Below, piece after piece: positions 23,357 through 31,643 of a stretch of 64,000 bases of DNA (its first letter is position 1; every line of letters begins with the position of its first letter). The notes below the pieces were generated by a model, which was given only the letters and a program-made list of their open reading frames with translations, was not told where the DNA came from and ran no database searches. The stretch spans positions 101,191 to 165,190 of the forward strand of contig NZ_VFTZ01000015.1 of the NCBI RefSeq assembly GCF_006440775.1, in the 5' to 3' direction. The stretch comes from Mesorhizobium sp. B2-7-2. GTDB lineage: Bacteria; Pseudomonadota; Alphaproteobacteria; Rhizobiales; Rhizobiaceae. The position numbers and the translations under genes were made by a program.

Positions 23357-25067
23357 TCCTCTCCCCATTTGCATCCCCCTTCGGCTTGGCCGCCGGCATG
23401 GCCAGCACGCCGGATGGCGCACCGGATCGCCGCTTCGGCCCGTTCACCGGCAGGCCGATCGTCACCGTGGTGCCCTCACCCGGCGCGCTCTCGATCGACA
23501 TCGTACCCTCGTGCAGCGCCACCAGGCCCTTGACCAGCGACAGGCCGAGTCCGGTTCCCTCGAAACGACGCGTGTAGTCGTTCTGGATCTGCATGAACGG
23601 CTTGCCGAGATTGGCCATGTCCTCCTCGGCGATGCCGATACCGGTGTCGCTCACCCAGAAATGCAGGTGCGAGCCGACGCGCTTGGCTCCGATCACCACG
23701 CTGCCGCCATCGGGCGTGAACTTCACCGCGTTCGAGGCGAGATTGATCAGAATCTGCTGGACGGCCCGCCGGTCGGCATTGATCTCGCCCGCATCCGGGG
23801 CAATTTGCGTGGCAAGAACTATGCTCTTGGCGTCGGCCAGCGGTCGCATCATCGAACGGCACATGTCGACGGCCTCGACAAAGCGGAACGGCTCCATCTC
23901 GGTCGCATAGGCGCCCGCCTCGATGCGCGAAACATCGAGGATCGAGGTGACGACGGACAGCAGATGCTGGCCGGACTCCCTGACCAGGCCGACATATTCC
24001 TTCTGACGAGGATCCTTGAAGGGCCCGAACATCTCATGGAGCAGCATGTCGGAAAAGCCGAGGATGGCATTGAGCGGCGTGCGCAGCTCGTGGCTGACCA
24101 CCGCCAGGAAGCGGCCCTTGGCCACTTCGGCGGTCGCGGCCGCCTCCCTCGCTTCCACCAGCTCCTCGCGAAGTGCTGCAACATCGTCGTTTTCGCGCAG
24201 AACCAAGGTGAAGACGTCGCGGTCGGCTTCGCCGCGCAGCAGCTCGAGGCTGAACGGGCGGAAATTGTCGACCGCGCCAGAACCCTCGCGCGGCAAGCGG
24301 ATGCGCAGATCAAGCCGACGCTTCGGGGCGCCCTCGCGCATGTCGGCCAGAGCGGTCAGATAAGCGACGCGGTCGGAAAGATGGATACGGTCGAACAGGC
24401 CGGTGCCGAGCAGAAGCTCGGGCGCCAATTTCAGGATCGAACGTGCCTTGGCGGACGCGTCGACCACTTCGCCCTGCCGCCCGAGGCGCAGCACGACGGC
24501 GTCGATGACGTCCTCGAGACGATCGCCGGCAGGCTCCGCCGACCGCAAGCCGGCCGGGTTGGCGAAGGCGGCGGCCCGCGGCAACAGCGTCAGCGCCCAG
24601 GCGAGCGGCAGCAGCCAATGCCAGGCGGCGATCTCGCCGAGCGGCAGCAACTGCCCGGCAAAGGGCTGCAGCACGATGGCGGCAAGCGCCGCCATCGCGC
24701 CCGCCAGCGCGGCGCGCCGCGACCCTGAGACCCACCAGCTTTCAAGCGGCAATGCGACGGCAAGGAGTGCCACCGGCGAGGCCAATCCGCCCGCCGCGGC
24801 GATAGCGCCGGCTAGGGCAAGCCCCCCCAACACGACCGCCATGCGGCCGGCAAGCGCCATATGGCCGGTGGCCGCCACCAGAAGCGCCGCGAACCAGCAC
24901 AGGCCGAAAGCGGCAAAGATCGCGGCTATCGTGACGGCGGCGCCGAGACTTGAAGTGACCAGCGTGACCGCGGCGCCCGCGGCAAGGAAGGGCGCGGCGA
25001 GCATGACACCGATGAAGCGGCGCTGGCGCAGGCGTTCCGCCTCACCCGTCACGGTCGGGTGAACCAT
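23331..25067 (-). CDS. membrane sensor histidine kinase with PAS-like domain
   Basis: This kinase of about 578 residues has six or more hydrophobic helices in residues 20-180, then a PAS-like domain (LEDVIDAVVLRLGRQGEVVDAS). A coiled coil (ALREELVEAREAAATAEVAKG) leads to an H-box FLAVVSHELRTPLNAILGFSDM and an HATPase with NLASNAVKFTPDGG, VSDTGIGIAEED and GTGLGLSLVKGL. The H-box type is that of cell-cycle kinases such as PleC and DivJ, but the sensor part does not decide a specific name. No response regulator is adjacent, so it is an orphan. The start at 25067 (MVHPTV) is the best guess; the frame is open to 25253. Confidence 0.88.
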   Translation of the reverse strand: MVHPTVTGEAERLRQRRFIGVMLAAPFLAAGAAVTLVTSSLGAAVTIAAIFAAFGLCWFAALLVAATGHMALAGRMAVVLGGLALAGAIAAAGGLASPVALLAVALPLESWWVSGSRRAALAGAMAALAAIVLQPFAGQLLPLGEIAAWHWLLPLAWALTLLPRAAAFANPAGLRSAEPAGDRLEDVIDAVVLRLGRQGEVVDASAKARSILKLAPELLLGTGLFDRIHLSDRVAYLTALADMREGAPKRRLDLRIRLPREGSGAVDNFRPFSLELLRGEADRDVFTLVLRENDDVAALREELVEAREAAATAEVAKGRFLAVVSHELRTPLNAILGFSDMLLHEMFGPFKDPRQKEYVGLVRESGQHLLSVVTSILDVSRIEAGAYATEMEPFRFVEAVDMCRSMMRPLADAKSIVLATQIAPDAGEINADRRAVQQILINLASNAVKFTPDGGSVVIGAKRVGSHLHFWVSDTGIGIAEEDMANLGKPFMQIQNDYTRRFEGTGLGLSLVKGLVALHEGTMSIESAPGEGTTVTIGLPVNGPKRRSGAPSGVLAMPAAKPKGDANGERNGSLRKTA

Positions 25068-25622
25068 GCGTTCGCAGCCGGCGGAAACCGCGCCAGGCAA
25101 TTGAACGTATCTGGCTGAAATAGAACTCAACGCACGCGTACCCGGTCGTGAAAAACGCCTGCCTGGCAGGTGACTCATCAATTGGCTTGAAACTCGCATC
25201 CAGCGTTTAAGGAATGGATAAGGCTGGCGAAGCCGGCGACCGCGCCAAGGCAAATATTGCGATGCCGGCCCGGCAAAGCATGCCGAGTTGGCGCCATGGT
25301 AAACGGCGGGTTAGCCGCAAGGCCTGTGCCAAAACGGGCCGGAACTTGAACCGGCTAAGTTCTGCCTGGAATAAAATCGTTTGATAACAATGCTCTACAT
25401 GGTTATTATAAAGTTAATGAACTCGATGAGATTCGACACAAGCCCATGTCAAAACCTATCCTTTCGAATTCACCTAAAATTTGAGGAAAATTCGCGGCTT
25501 CGATGCAAGCCGTCCTTTGCGTGACCGTGCCATTATCGTGCCCATAAAAGAGGTCATGCCGATGGATGCATGATCCGTCACGGATGGATGCATCATTCCA
25601 TCCCGGATGAGAGGCAAGTAAG
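25068..25622. other. 555-bp mostly non-coding stretch, AT-rich in its second half
   Basis: The left part could encode an N-terminal extension of the sensor kinase. From 25370 to 25480 the sequence is AT-rich (TTTGATAACAATGC, TTATTATAAAGTTAATG) and is probably promoter DNA. No RNA gene was recognised. The dyad at 25565-25594 is listed separately. Confidence 0.5.
25565..25594. promoter_or_regulatory. 30-bp dyad upstream of the DUF5330 gene
   Basis: GATGCAT(g)ATCCGT-c-ACGGAT(gg)ATGCATC is a nearly perfect 13-bp-per-arm inverted repeat, ending 28 bp before the start at 25623. It is either an operator or a 5' leader hairpin. Confidence 0.55.
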
Positions 25623-26015
25623 ATGGGCTTTCTGATCAGGATGGCTTTCTGGTTTTCGCTGGTGCTGCTGGCGCTGCCGCTCGGCGTCGGCCCGGGCGAG
25701 AACGGCCAGCAGAGCGTCGGACCGATCCAGGCGCTGTTTGCGGCGCGCGAGGCGGTCGGCGACATTGCAGGGCTCTGCGAGCGCAAGCCCGATGTCTGCG
25801 AGACCGGCAAATCGGCTATGTACACCATCACCGTTCGCGCCAAGGAAACGGCCAAGATCGCCGCAGCCATGATCGACGACCAGCAGTCCGGGCAGCCAGG
25901 CGCGCCCGAAACGAAGGTCGCGGATGGCTCCGTCACGACCACCGGCAGCGTCGCCGAGGACATCGTGCTGCCGGCCAAGGTCAACATTCCGGTGATGTTG
26001 ACGGCCAAGAACTGA
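25623..26015 (+). CDS. DUF5330 secreted protein
   Basis: This 130-residue exported protein has an N-terminal hydrophobic segment (MAFWFSLVLLALPLGVG). A conserved core QALFAAREAVGDIAGLCERKPDVCETGKSA has two cysteines positioned to form a disulfide. A low-complexity tail follows. This is the rhizobial DUF5330 family; its function is unknown. A strong terminator follows at 26103, so it is monocistronic. Confidence 0.82.
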   Translation: MGFLIRMAFWFSLVLLALPLGVGPGENGQQSVGPIQALFAAREAVGDIAGLCERKPDVCETGKSAMYTITVRAKETAKIAAAMIDDQQSGQPGAPETKVADGSVTTTGSVAEDIVLPAKVNIPVMLTAKN

Positions 26016-26050
26016 ATTCTTTCCGACCGTTCGCTCGGCACTTTAATTTT

Positions 26051-26101
26051 AGCGCAATTCCTGACGCAAAACCGCCTACGCACGTTTCCCAGAATTGCTC
26101 T
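26051..26101. repeat. short palindromic repeat (GCAATTCC family), copy 1
   Basis: GCGCAATTCCTGACGCAAAA ... TTTCCCAGAATTGCTCT forms an imperfect palindrome of about 50 bp. Related copies lie at 33070-33118 and 33935-33982. Confidence 0.65.
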
Positions 26102-26102
26102 A

Positions 26103-26151
26103 ACGCCGCGGGCCCGTCCGACCTCTCGACGCCCGCGGCGTCTTTCTTTTT
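26103..26151 (+). terminator. rho-independent terminator after the DUF5330 gene
   Basis: An 11-bp stem ACGCCGCGGGC / GCCCGCGGCGT is separated by a 17-nt loop and followed by TCTTTCTTTTTC. This is a classical intrinsic terminator on the plus strand. Confidence 0.85.
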
Positions 26152-26188
26152 CCGTGACGCGGCCGTGTCGGGCCACTATATGCGGGCA

Positions 26189-26617
26189 ATGGCCCCCTCG
26201 ATTCAGACCATCCGCGACGACTTTTCCCTGCTTGACGAGTGGGAGGACCGTTATCGCTATGTGATCGAGCTCGGCGAGGGCCTGCCGCCTTTCCCTGAGG
26301 AGGAGCGCACGGCTGCGAACAAGGTGCCTGGTTGTGTGAGCCAGGTGTGGCTCACCACCAGGCAGGGAGCGGGCGCCGATCCGGTGATCGGCTTCCAGGG
26401 CGATTCGGACGCCCATATCGTGCGCGGCCTCGTCGCCATCATGCTGGCGCTGTTTTCAGGCAGGCATGCAAGCGAAATCCAGAACACGGACGCCGAAGCG
26501 ACCCTTAAGGAGCTCGGCCTTGACGAGCATCTGTCGCCGCAGCGCGCCAACGGCCTGCGTTCGATGGTCAAGCGCATCAAGCGCGATGCGGAAGCGGCGC
26601 TGAAGCAGACGGCCTGA
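26189..26617 (+). CDS. sufE: SufE family cysteine desulfuration protein
   Basis: SufE accepts persulfide sulfur from the cysteine desulfurase SufS for Fe-S cluster assembly. The 142-residue protein has IRDDFSLLDEWEDRYRYVIELGEGLPPFP, the acceptor Cys49 in KVPGCVSQVW and a helical C-terminus (LSPQRANGLRSMVKRI). The start at 26189 matches family length; the frame is open to 26165. No suf operon genes are nearby, as is common for stand-alone SufE in rhizobia. Confidence 0.95.
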   Translation: MAPSIQTIRDDFSLLDEWEDRYRYVIELGEGLPPFPEEERTAANKVPGCVSQVWLTTRQGAGADPVIGFQGDSDAHIVRGLVAIMLALFSGRHASEIQNTDAEATLKELGLDEHLSPQRANGLRSMVKRIKRDAEAALKQTA

Positions 26618-26650
26618 TCCGGCCGATATCGCTCCCATCAGGAAAGCAAA

Positions 26651-26671
26651 ACGGCGCCGCAAGGGCGCCGT
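26651..26671 (-). terminator. terminator of mucR
   Basis: ACGGCGCC-gcaag-GGCGCCGT is an 8-bp perfect stem. On the minus strand it is followed by TTTTGCTTT. It lies 27 bp past the mucR stop, between the convergent sufE and mucR genes. Confidence 0.7.
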
Positions 26672-26697
26672 CGAACTGCTTGACGAGCTGAGACCTA

Positions 26698-27123
26698 TCA
26701 ACGGCCCTTGCGCTTGCGGCCCAGACCCATCTTCTTGGCGAGCTGCGAGCGGGCGGCAGCGTAATTGGGGGCGACCATCGGATAGTTGGCGTCCAGGCCC
26801 CACTTCTCGCGGTACTCTTCCGGCGTGAGATTGTAGTGGGTCATCAGATGCCGCTTCAGCGACTTGAACTTCTTGCCGTCCTCGAGACAGACGATGTAGT
26901 CGTCATGGACCGAGCGCTTCGGATTGACGGCCGGCTTCTGCTTCTCAGCCGACGGCTGCTCCGACGAGCCACCGACGCGGCCCAACGCGGCATGGACGTC
27001 GGCGATAAGGTTCGGCAGTTCCCCAACCGGCACCGGATTGTTGCTGACATAGGCGGCGACGACATCGGCGGTCAGCTCGATCAGCGCGTCACCGTTTTTC
27101 GAAGGTGTTTCGACAATTTCCAT
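26698..27123 (-). CDS. mucR: MucR/Ros-family zinc-finger transcriptional regulator
   Basis: MucR proteins repress or activate exopolysaccharide, motility and surface genes in rhizobia and bind AT-rich DNA. The 141-residue protein has a conserved N-terminal oligomerising region (ALIELTADVVAAYVSNNPVPVGELPNLIADVHAAL in outline), a disordered linker, and the Ros-type zinc finger: Cys in DDYIVCLEDGKKF and His in LKRHLMTHYNLTPEEYREKWGL. A basic tail LGRKRKGR follows. A long AT-rich upstream region with a 9-bp dyad (27253-27276) fits autoregulation, which is well known for this family. Confidence 0.95.
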   Translation of the reverse strand: MEIVETPSKNGDALIELTADVVAAYVSNNPVPVGELPNLIADVHAALGRVGGSSEQPSAEKQKPAVNPKRSVHDDYIVCLEDGKKFKSLKRHLMTHYNLTPEEYREKWGLDANYPMVAPNYAAARSQLAKKMGLGRKRKGR

Positions 27124-27540
27124 AGTGCTAAGGCCCCAACGAGAGTTGTTTCTATAACTGCGCCCTTTTTTATGGATCGGGCATCGCGCGGATTTCGTTC
27201 AGGAAAGGCTCTGAGATTCGCGTCGGTTATCTTAATGACGCCGCATTGAAAGTAAGTCAATTCGCATATTGACTTATATTGGTCGATATTCATCAACTAT
27301 TGCCGATTCAGCTTCAAAAATTCGTGCGCCGTGTAACTTCGCGAGATTTTTCTGGTCAGACCAGCATGGCATGACGTTGCGTCATCCGCATGTTAGACAT
27401 CCGATCGCCACTCGACACGACGTTCAATGCTTGGCTAATGCTTGGGTGCCCTTTCGCCTGCACAACGAATCCTGCGGCACAGCGAAGCGCAAGGATACCG
27501 CCTTGGCGGCTGGACCTGGCAAGGCGACGCGACAGATCCA
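27124..27540. other. 417-bp regulatory region upstream of mucR
   Basis: It has no convincing gene. Positions 27230-27310 are distinctly AT-rich and hold the dyad listed separately. The rest up to 27540 is ordinary GC content with no recognised motif. A long leader or upstream control region is usual for mucR. Confidence 0.5.
27253..27276. promoter_or_regulatory. inverted repeat, candidate MucR operator
   Basis: TAAGTCAAT-tcgcat-ATTGACTTA is a perfect 9-bp dyad in the AT-rich segment about 130 bp upstream of the mucR start. The half sites also contain TTGAC, so it could overlap divergent promoters. Confidence 0.6.
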
Positions 27541-27906
27541 TCAGTAAGGCGCGATATGTTTCCCGTAGACCCAGCCGGTGACGAAATGACCGTTCTGCGC
27601 CGGGTCGTGCCAGATCTCGCACCAGCGATAGCGGATCGCTTGGCGCTGCTTCCACTGCGGCTGGCGGGCGATATCGAGCAGGTTTACGCCGCCGGTGCAG
27701 CGGCCGGTCATCTGCAGCACGGTGCCGTTCGGATAGGCGGCCTGTTTCTGCGATGTATTGGACGGATATTTTCGAGCATTGAGCGTATCACCGAACGGCA
27801 CCCCCGCCACTTGCCAGGCGGCAAAGACGGTTGCATGAGACTGGCTGGAAAAACCCAGACCTGCCGCTACGACGGCAACAGACATTGTAGAAACGCAGGA
27901 TTTCAT
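27541..27906 (-). CDS. secreted SH3-like protein
   Basis: This 121-residue exported protein has a signal peptide (MSVAVVAAGLGFSSQSHA, cleavage probably after SHA). The mature part resembles a bacterial SH3 domain: LNARKYPSNTSQKQAAYPNGTVLQMTGRC, then YRWCEIWHDP and GWVYGKHIAPY. Two cysteines (TGRC and RWCE) could pair. Such domains usually bind cell wall or other envelope components. It is monocistronic by position. Confidence 0.8.
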   Translation of the reverse strand: MKSCVSTMSVAVVAAGLGFSSQSHATVFAAWQVAGVPFGDTLNARKYPSNTSQKQAAYPNGTVLQMTGRCTGGVNLLDIARQPQWKQRQAIRYRWCEIWHDPAQNGHFVTGWVYGKHIAPY

Positions 27907-28013
27907 CTTTCCCCCTTCGACTTAGCTTCTGTACCACCTTGAACCGCGCCCGTTGAACCGCCGCTGAGCGGCGTGTTCATTCGTCATTCAAGCAAATTCC
28001 GCAGCGAGACGTA

Positions 28014-30125
28014 ATGACCAGAGCTTCCGCCTTGACTTCCGCCTTCCCGGCCGCCAGCCCGCCGACCCCTGAGAAACAGCCGGTTTCCGACACGCATCAC
28101 GGCATCACCCGCAGCGACGACTATGCCTGGATGCGGGCCGACAACTGGCAGGCCGTGTTTCGCGACCCTTCCCTGCTCGACGGCCGCATTCGCGCCCATC
28201 TCAATGCCGAGAACGCCTATCAGGCCGCGCTCATGGCCGGCACCGCGGAGCTGCGCGCCAGGCTGTTTGCGGAGATGAAGGGGCGCATCAAGGAAGATGA
28301 CGCGACAGTGCCCATGAAGGACGGCCGCTATGCCTACGGATCGTCGTTCCGGCAGGGCGGCGAGCAGCCGCGCTATTTCCGGACGCCGCGCGACGGCGGC
28401 ACTGAGGAGATCCTGCTCGACGGCGATGCGGAAGCCGAGGGCAAGCCCTATTTCCGGCTTGGCGGCGTCGATCATTCGGCCGACCACGGGAAGCTGCTGT
28501 GGGGCTTCGACGACAAGGGTTCGGAGTTCTTCACGCTGCGCGTGCGCGATCTTGCGAGCGGCAAAGAACTTGCCGACCAGATCCCGGATACAGGCGGTGG
28601 CGGGGTCTGGGACGCCGGCGACGGCGGCTTCTTCTATACCCGTCTCGACGACAACCATCGTCCGTCGAAAGTGTTCTTCCACGCGCTGGGCGACAGGTCC
28701 GAAAACGACCGGTTGATCTATGAGGAGACCGATCCGGGCTTCTTCATGGATGTCGGCGGCACGCGCGCCAACGACTGGATCATGATCGGCATCAACGATC
28801 ATGAAACGTCGGAATACCGCCTGCTGCCCGCCGATGATCCAACCGCAGAGCCGAAGCTTGTGGCGGTGCGCGAGACCGGCCTGCAATACGATCTGGAAGA
28901 AGGCGGCGACGTCTTCTTCGTCCTCACCAATGCCGACGGCGCCAAGGATTTCAAGATCATGACCGCGCCAGTCGACAACCCGGTGCGGGCCAACTGGCAG
29001 GAACTGGTGCCGCACGAGCCCGGCCGGCTGATCCTGTCGGTGCTCGGCTTCAAGCATCACATGGTCCGGCTCGAGCGCAAGGAAGGCCTGCCGCGCATCG
29101 TCGTGCGCGAGCGCGCCAGCGGCGAGGAGCATTTCATCTCTTTCGACGAGGAAGCTTTTTCGCTCGGTCTCTCCGGCTCCTACGAATACGACACCGACGT
29201 GATGCGCTTCACCTATTCGTCGATGACGACGCCCGCGCAAATGTTCGACTATAATATGCGCAGCCGCGAACGCGTGCTCCTGAAGACGCAGGAAGTGCCA
29301 TCCGGCCACGATGCGGAGCACTATGTCACACGCCGGCTAATGGCCCCCGCCGCCGATGGCGAGTTGGTGCCGATCTCGTTGCTGCACCATCGCGACACAC
29401 CCCTCGACGGCTCGGCGCCCTGCCTGCTCTACGGCTACGGCTCCTACGGAATCACGGTGCCTTCTGCCTTCAATACCAATTGCCTGTCGCTGGTCGACCG
29501 CGGCTTCATCTATGCCATCGCGCATGTGCGCGGCGGCAAGGACAAGGGCTACGGTTGGTACGAGGACGGCAAGCGGACAAGGAAGATGAACACCTTCACC
29601 GATTTCATCGCCTGCGCCCGCCATCTCGTTGCCGAGCGCTACACTGAGCACGACCGCATCGTGGCGCAGGGAGGCTCCGCCGGCGGCATGCTGATGGGGG
29701 CGATCGCCAACATGGCCCCGGAAAGCTTCGGCGGCATCGTCGCCGAGGTGCCGTTCGTCGACGTGCTCACCACCATGCTCGACGCCAGCCTGCCGCTGAC
29801 GCCGCCTGAGTGGCCGGAATGGGGCAATCCGATCGCCTCAGCCGCCGACTACGCGACGATCGCGGCCTATTCGCCCTATGACAATGTGGCGGCGCTCGAC
29901 TACCCGCCGATCCTGGCGCTGGCGGGCCTGACCGATCCGCGCGTCACCTATTGGGAGCCGGCGAAATGGGTGGCGCGGCTTCGCGAACGCAAGGCAGGCG
30001 GCAACCCGGTCCTGTTCAAGATCAACATGGATTCCGGCCATGCCGGCGCCTCGGGTCGCTTCTCGCGGCTGGAGGAGATCGCCTATATTTACGCCTATGC
30101 CTTGAAAGTGACAGGCAAGGCCTGA
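28014..30125 (+). CDS. ptrB: oligopeptidase B / prolyl oligopeptidase family (S9)
   Basis: This is a cytosolic serine peptidase that cleaves short peptides, typically after basic residues. The 703-residue protein has an N-terminal beta-propeller of about 420 residues and a C-terminal alpha/beta-hydrolase domain. The catalytic Ser is at about residue 555 in QGGSAGGMLMG, the Asp is in the LTDPRVTYWEP region and the His is in DSGHAGASGR. KDKGYGWYEDGK and NTFTDFIACARHLV are typical oligopeptidase B segments. Single gene. Confidence 0.93.
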   Translation: MTRASALTSAFPAASPPTPEKQPVSDTHHGITRSDDYAWMRADNWQAVFRDPSLLDGRIRAHLNAENAYQAALMAGTAELRARLFAEMKGRIKEDDATVPMKDGRYAYGSSFRQGGEQPRYFRTPRDGGTEEILLDGDAEAEGKPYFRLGGVDHSADHGKLLWGFDDKGSEFFTLRVRDLASGKELADQIPDTGGGGVWDAGDGGFFYTRLDDNHRPSKVFFHALGDRSENDRLIYEETDPGFFMDVGGTRANDWIMIGINDHETSEYRLLPADDPTAEPKLVAVRETGLQYDLEEGGDVFFVLTNADGAKDFKIMTAPVDNPVRANWQELVPHEPGRLILSVLGFKHHMVRLERKEGLPRIVVRERASGEEHFISFDEEAFSLGLSGSYEYDTDVMRFTYSSMTTPAQMFDYNMRSRERVLLKTQEVPSGHDAEHYVTRRLMAPAADGELVPISLLHHRDTPLDGSAPCLLYGYGSYGITVPSAFNTNCLSLVDRGFIYAIAHVRGGKDKGYGWYEDGKRTRKMNTFTDFIACARHLVAERYTEHDRIVAQGGSAGGMLMGAIANMAPESFGGIVAEVPFVDVLTTMLDASLPLTPPEWPEWGNPIASAADYATIAAYSPYDNVAALDYPPILALAGLTDPRVTYWEPAKWVARLRERKAGGNPVLFKINMDSGHAGASGRFSRLEEIAYIYAYALKVTGKA

Positions 30126-30228
30126 TTTTCTACTCGCAATCGCACGGCTCGCGCGCTAGGCAATGCGCCGTCGTTTTTTGGTCGTGGCCATTTTGGGGCC
30201 GCGCCCCGATACATTCGCAAGGTTCGCT

Positions 30229-30618
30229 ATGCTGCTCGTCGACGTCTATCTCGACAAATCGCCCATTCAGGGCATCGGCGTTTTCGCCAAACACCGCATT
30301 GCGCGCGGCACATTGATCTGGAAGCTCGATCCAAGGTTCGATCGACGCATTCCCGTAGAGACCTATGAGGGCGAATCCGGCCCGGTGAAGTCCTATCTCG
30401 ACCGCTATTCCTATCCGGATCGGCGCGATCCCAAATTCATCGTCTTCGAGGCGGACGACGCCCGCTATATGAACCACGCGGACGACCCGAACTGCGATAT
30501 CTCCTCTCCGGAAGAGGCCTACGCGTTGCGCGACATCGCGCCCGGTGAGGAACTGACCTGCGACTATAACCATTTTTTCGAGAACGGCTTCGACTTCCTG
30601 GGCGATCGCCACCCGTAG
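30229..30618 (+). CDS. SET-domain protein
   Basis: This 129-residue protein is essentially a single SET domain: GIGVFAKHRIARGTLIW at the start, ARYMNHADDPNCD (the pseudoknot RxMNH motif) and GEELTCDYNHFF near the end. SET domains methylate lysines using S-adenosylmethionine. The post-SET cysteines are absent. Bacterial stand-alone SET proteins have few known targets, so the substrate is unknown. The start at 30229 (MLLVDVYLD) is chosen; an upstream in-frame ATG at 30163 adds an unconserved leader. Confidence 0.88.
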   Translation: MLLVDVYLDKSPIQGIGVFAKHRIARGTLIWKLDPRFDRRIPVETYEGESGPVKSYLDRYSYPDRRDPKFIVFEADDARYMNHADDPNCDISSPEEAYALRDIAPGEELTCDYNHFFENGFDFLGDRHP

Positions 30619-30819
30619 AGAGCGCTGAAATTCCAGGTCAGGATTGACAAACACCAGACCTTCGGCGCACCTTCCCGAGCGGTAGATACAACCTGCTGCT
30701 TGCACCCTCCTGGGTACGGTGAATGTATCGAGCCAATTTCGGCTCCCCTTTGCCCGAACGAACGGGTCAGCAACGCAAGCCCCTGACGCTTTCCGTTCGT
30801 TTATGCAGAGGATGATTTC

Positions 30820-31632
30820 ATGCGCGATTTCCGCGACGCCAAGGCTATGGCGCGAACGCTAAGCGAAGCGCTGGCCGCAAAATCCGTTTCTCTTTCCCAC
30901 AGTGAAAGCCTGGAGTTGATCGCCAAGATTCTTGGCCTCCGCGATTGGAATGTGCTGGCCGCAAGGATTCAGGGAACGGCGCCGGGAGTGGCGTCAGGTG
31001 TGATCCCTTCAGGGCCTACGCAAACAGAAGTCCCCGTTTTTCCCATGCGGGATTTTGTGCTGTTTCCGCAAACGGTCGCACCTGTGTTCGTGGCGCGCGA
31101 CAAAACCCGGCGCGCCGTTGAACGTGCCATGGCCGGCGATCGCCGGGTTATTGTGGTCGCCCAGAGGCATGGCGCCGATGACAACCCCGGCACTCTTCAA
31201 GCTCTCTATCCGGTAGGCGTTACGGCGAGCGTGATAAATAGCCAGACACAAATGGACGGCGTGCTCAAGGTCACCGTGTCCGGCCTTCAACGCACAGCCA
31301 TCACACGCCTGACCGACGGCGAATTCCTGGCCGCCGAGATAGAGCCGATTGAAGAGCAGCGTAGCCAGTCAGAAGAAGCTATCTCACTTTCCCACACGGT
31401 ACTTGAGGCATACCGAATCTACGCCAATATCGACCTTTCCTCACTGCCAGTGCGTCAGCGAGTCCGCTTCGGCCTTCCTTCCACTGAAAATCCCGGCCTG
31501 TTGGCCGATTCAGTCACCCAATTGCTGTCGATAGGCATTGATGAGAAGCAGCAGATCCTGGAAACCGGCGATGTCGTAGCACGGCTCGAAAAGGTGCTCG
31601 AACTGATAAATACCGCCCAGCCCGGACAATAG
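30820..31632 (+). CDS. Lon substrate-binding (LON-N/PUA) domain protein with glyoxalase-associated N-terminus
   Basis: This 270-residue protein has no ATPase or protease part. Residues 1-50 (DFRDAKAMARTLSEALAAK, HSESLELIAKILGLRDWNVLAARI) resemble the N-terminal segment of rhizobial proteins annotated as glyoxalase superfamily. Residues about 68-265 match the Lon N-terminal substrate-binding domain: VPVFPMRDFVLFPQTVAPVFVARDKTRRAVE, VIVVAQRHGADDNP, LQALYPVGVTASV, LKVTVSGLQRTAI and a helical end. It may bind misfolded or specific proteins as an adaptor or decoy; this is inference. Confidence 0.8.
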   Translation: MRDFRDAKAMARTLSEALAAKSVSLSHSESLELIAKILGLRDWNVLAARIQGTAPGVASGVIPSGPTQTEVPVFPMRDFVLFPQTVAPVFVARDKTRRAVERAMAGDRRVIVVAQRHGADDNPGTLQALYPVGVTASVINSQTQMDGVLKVTVSGLQRTAITRLTDGEFLAAEIEPIEEQRSQSEEAISLSHTVLEAYRIYANIDLSSLPVRQRVRFGLPSTENPGLLADSVTQLLSIGIDEKQQILETGDVVARLEKVLELINTAQPGQ

Positions 31633-31643
31633 GCCGGGTATCC

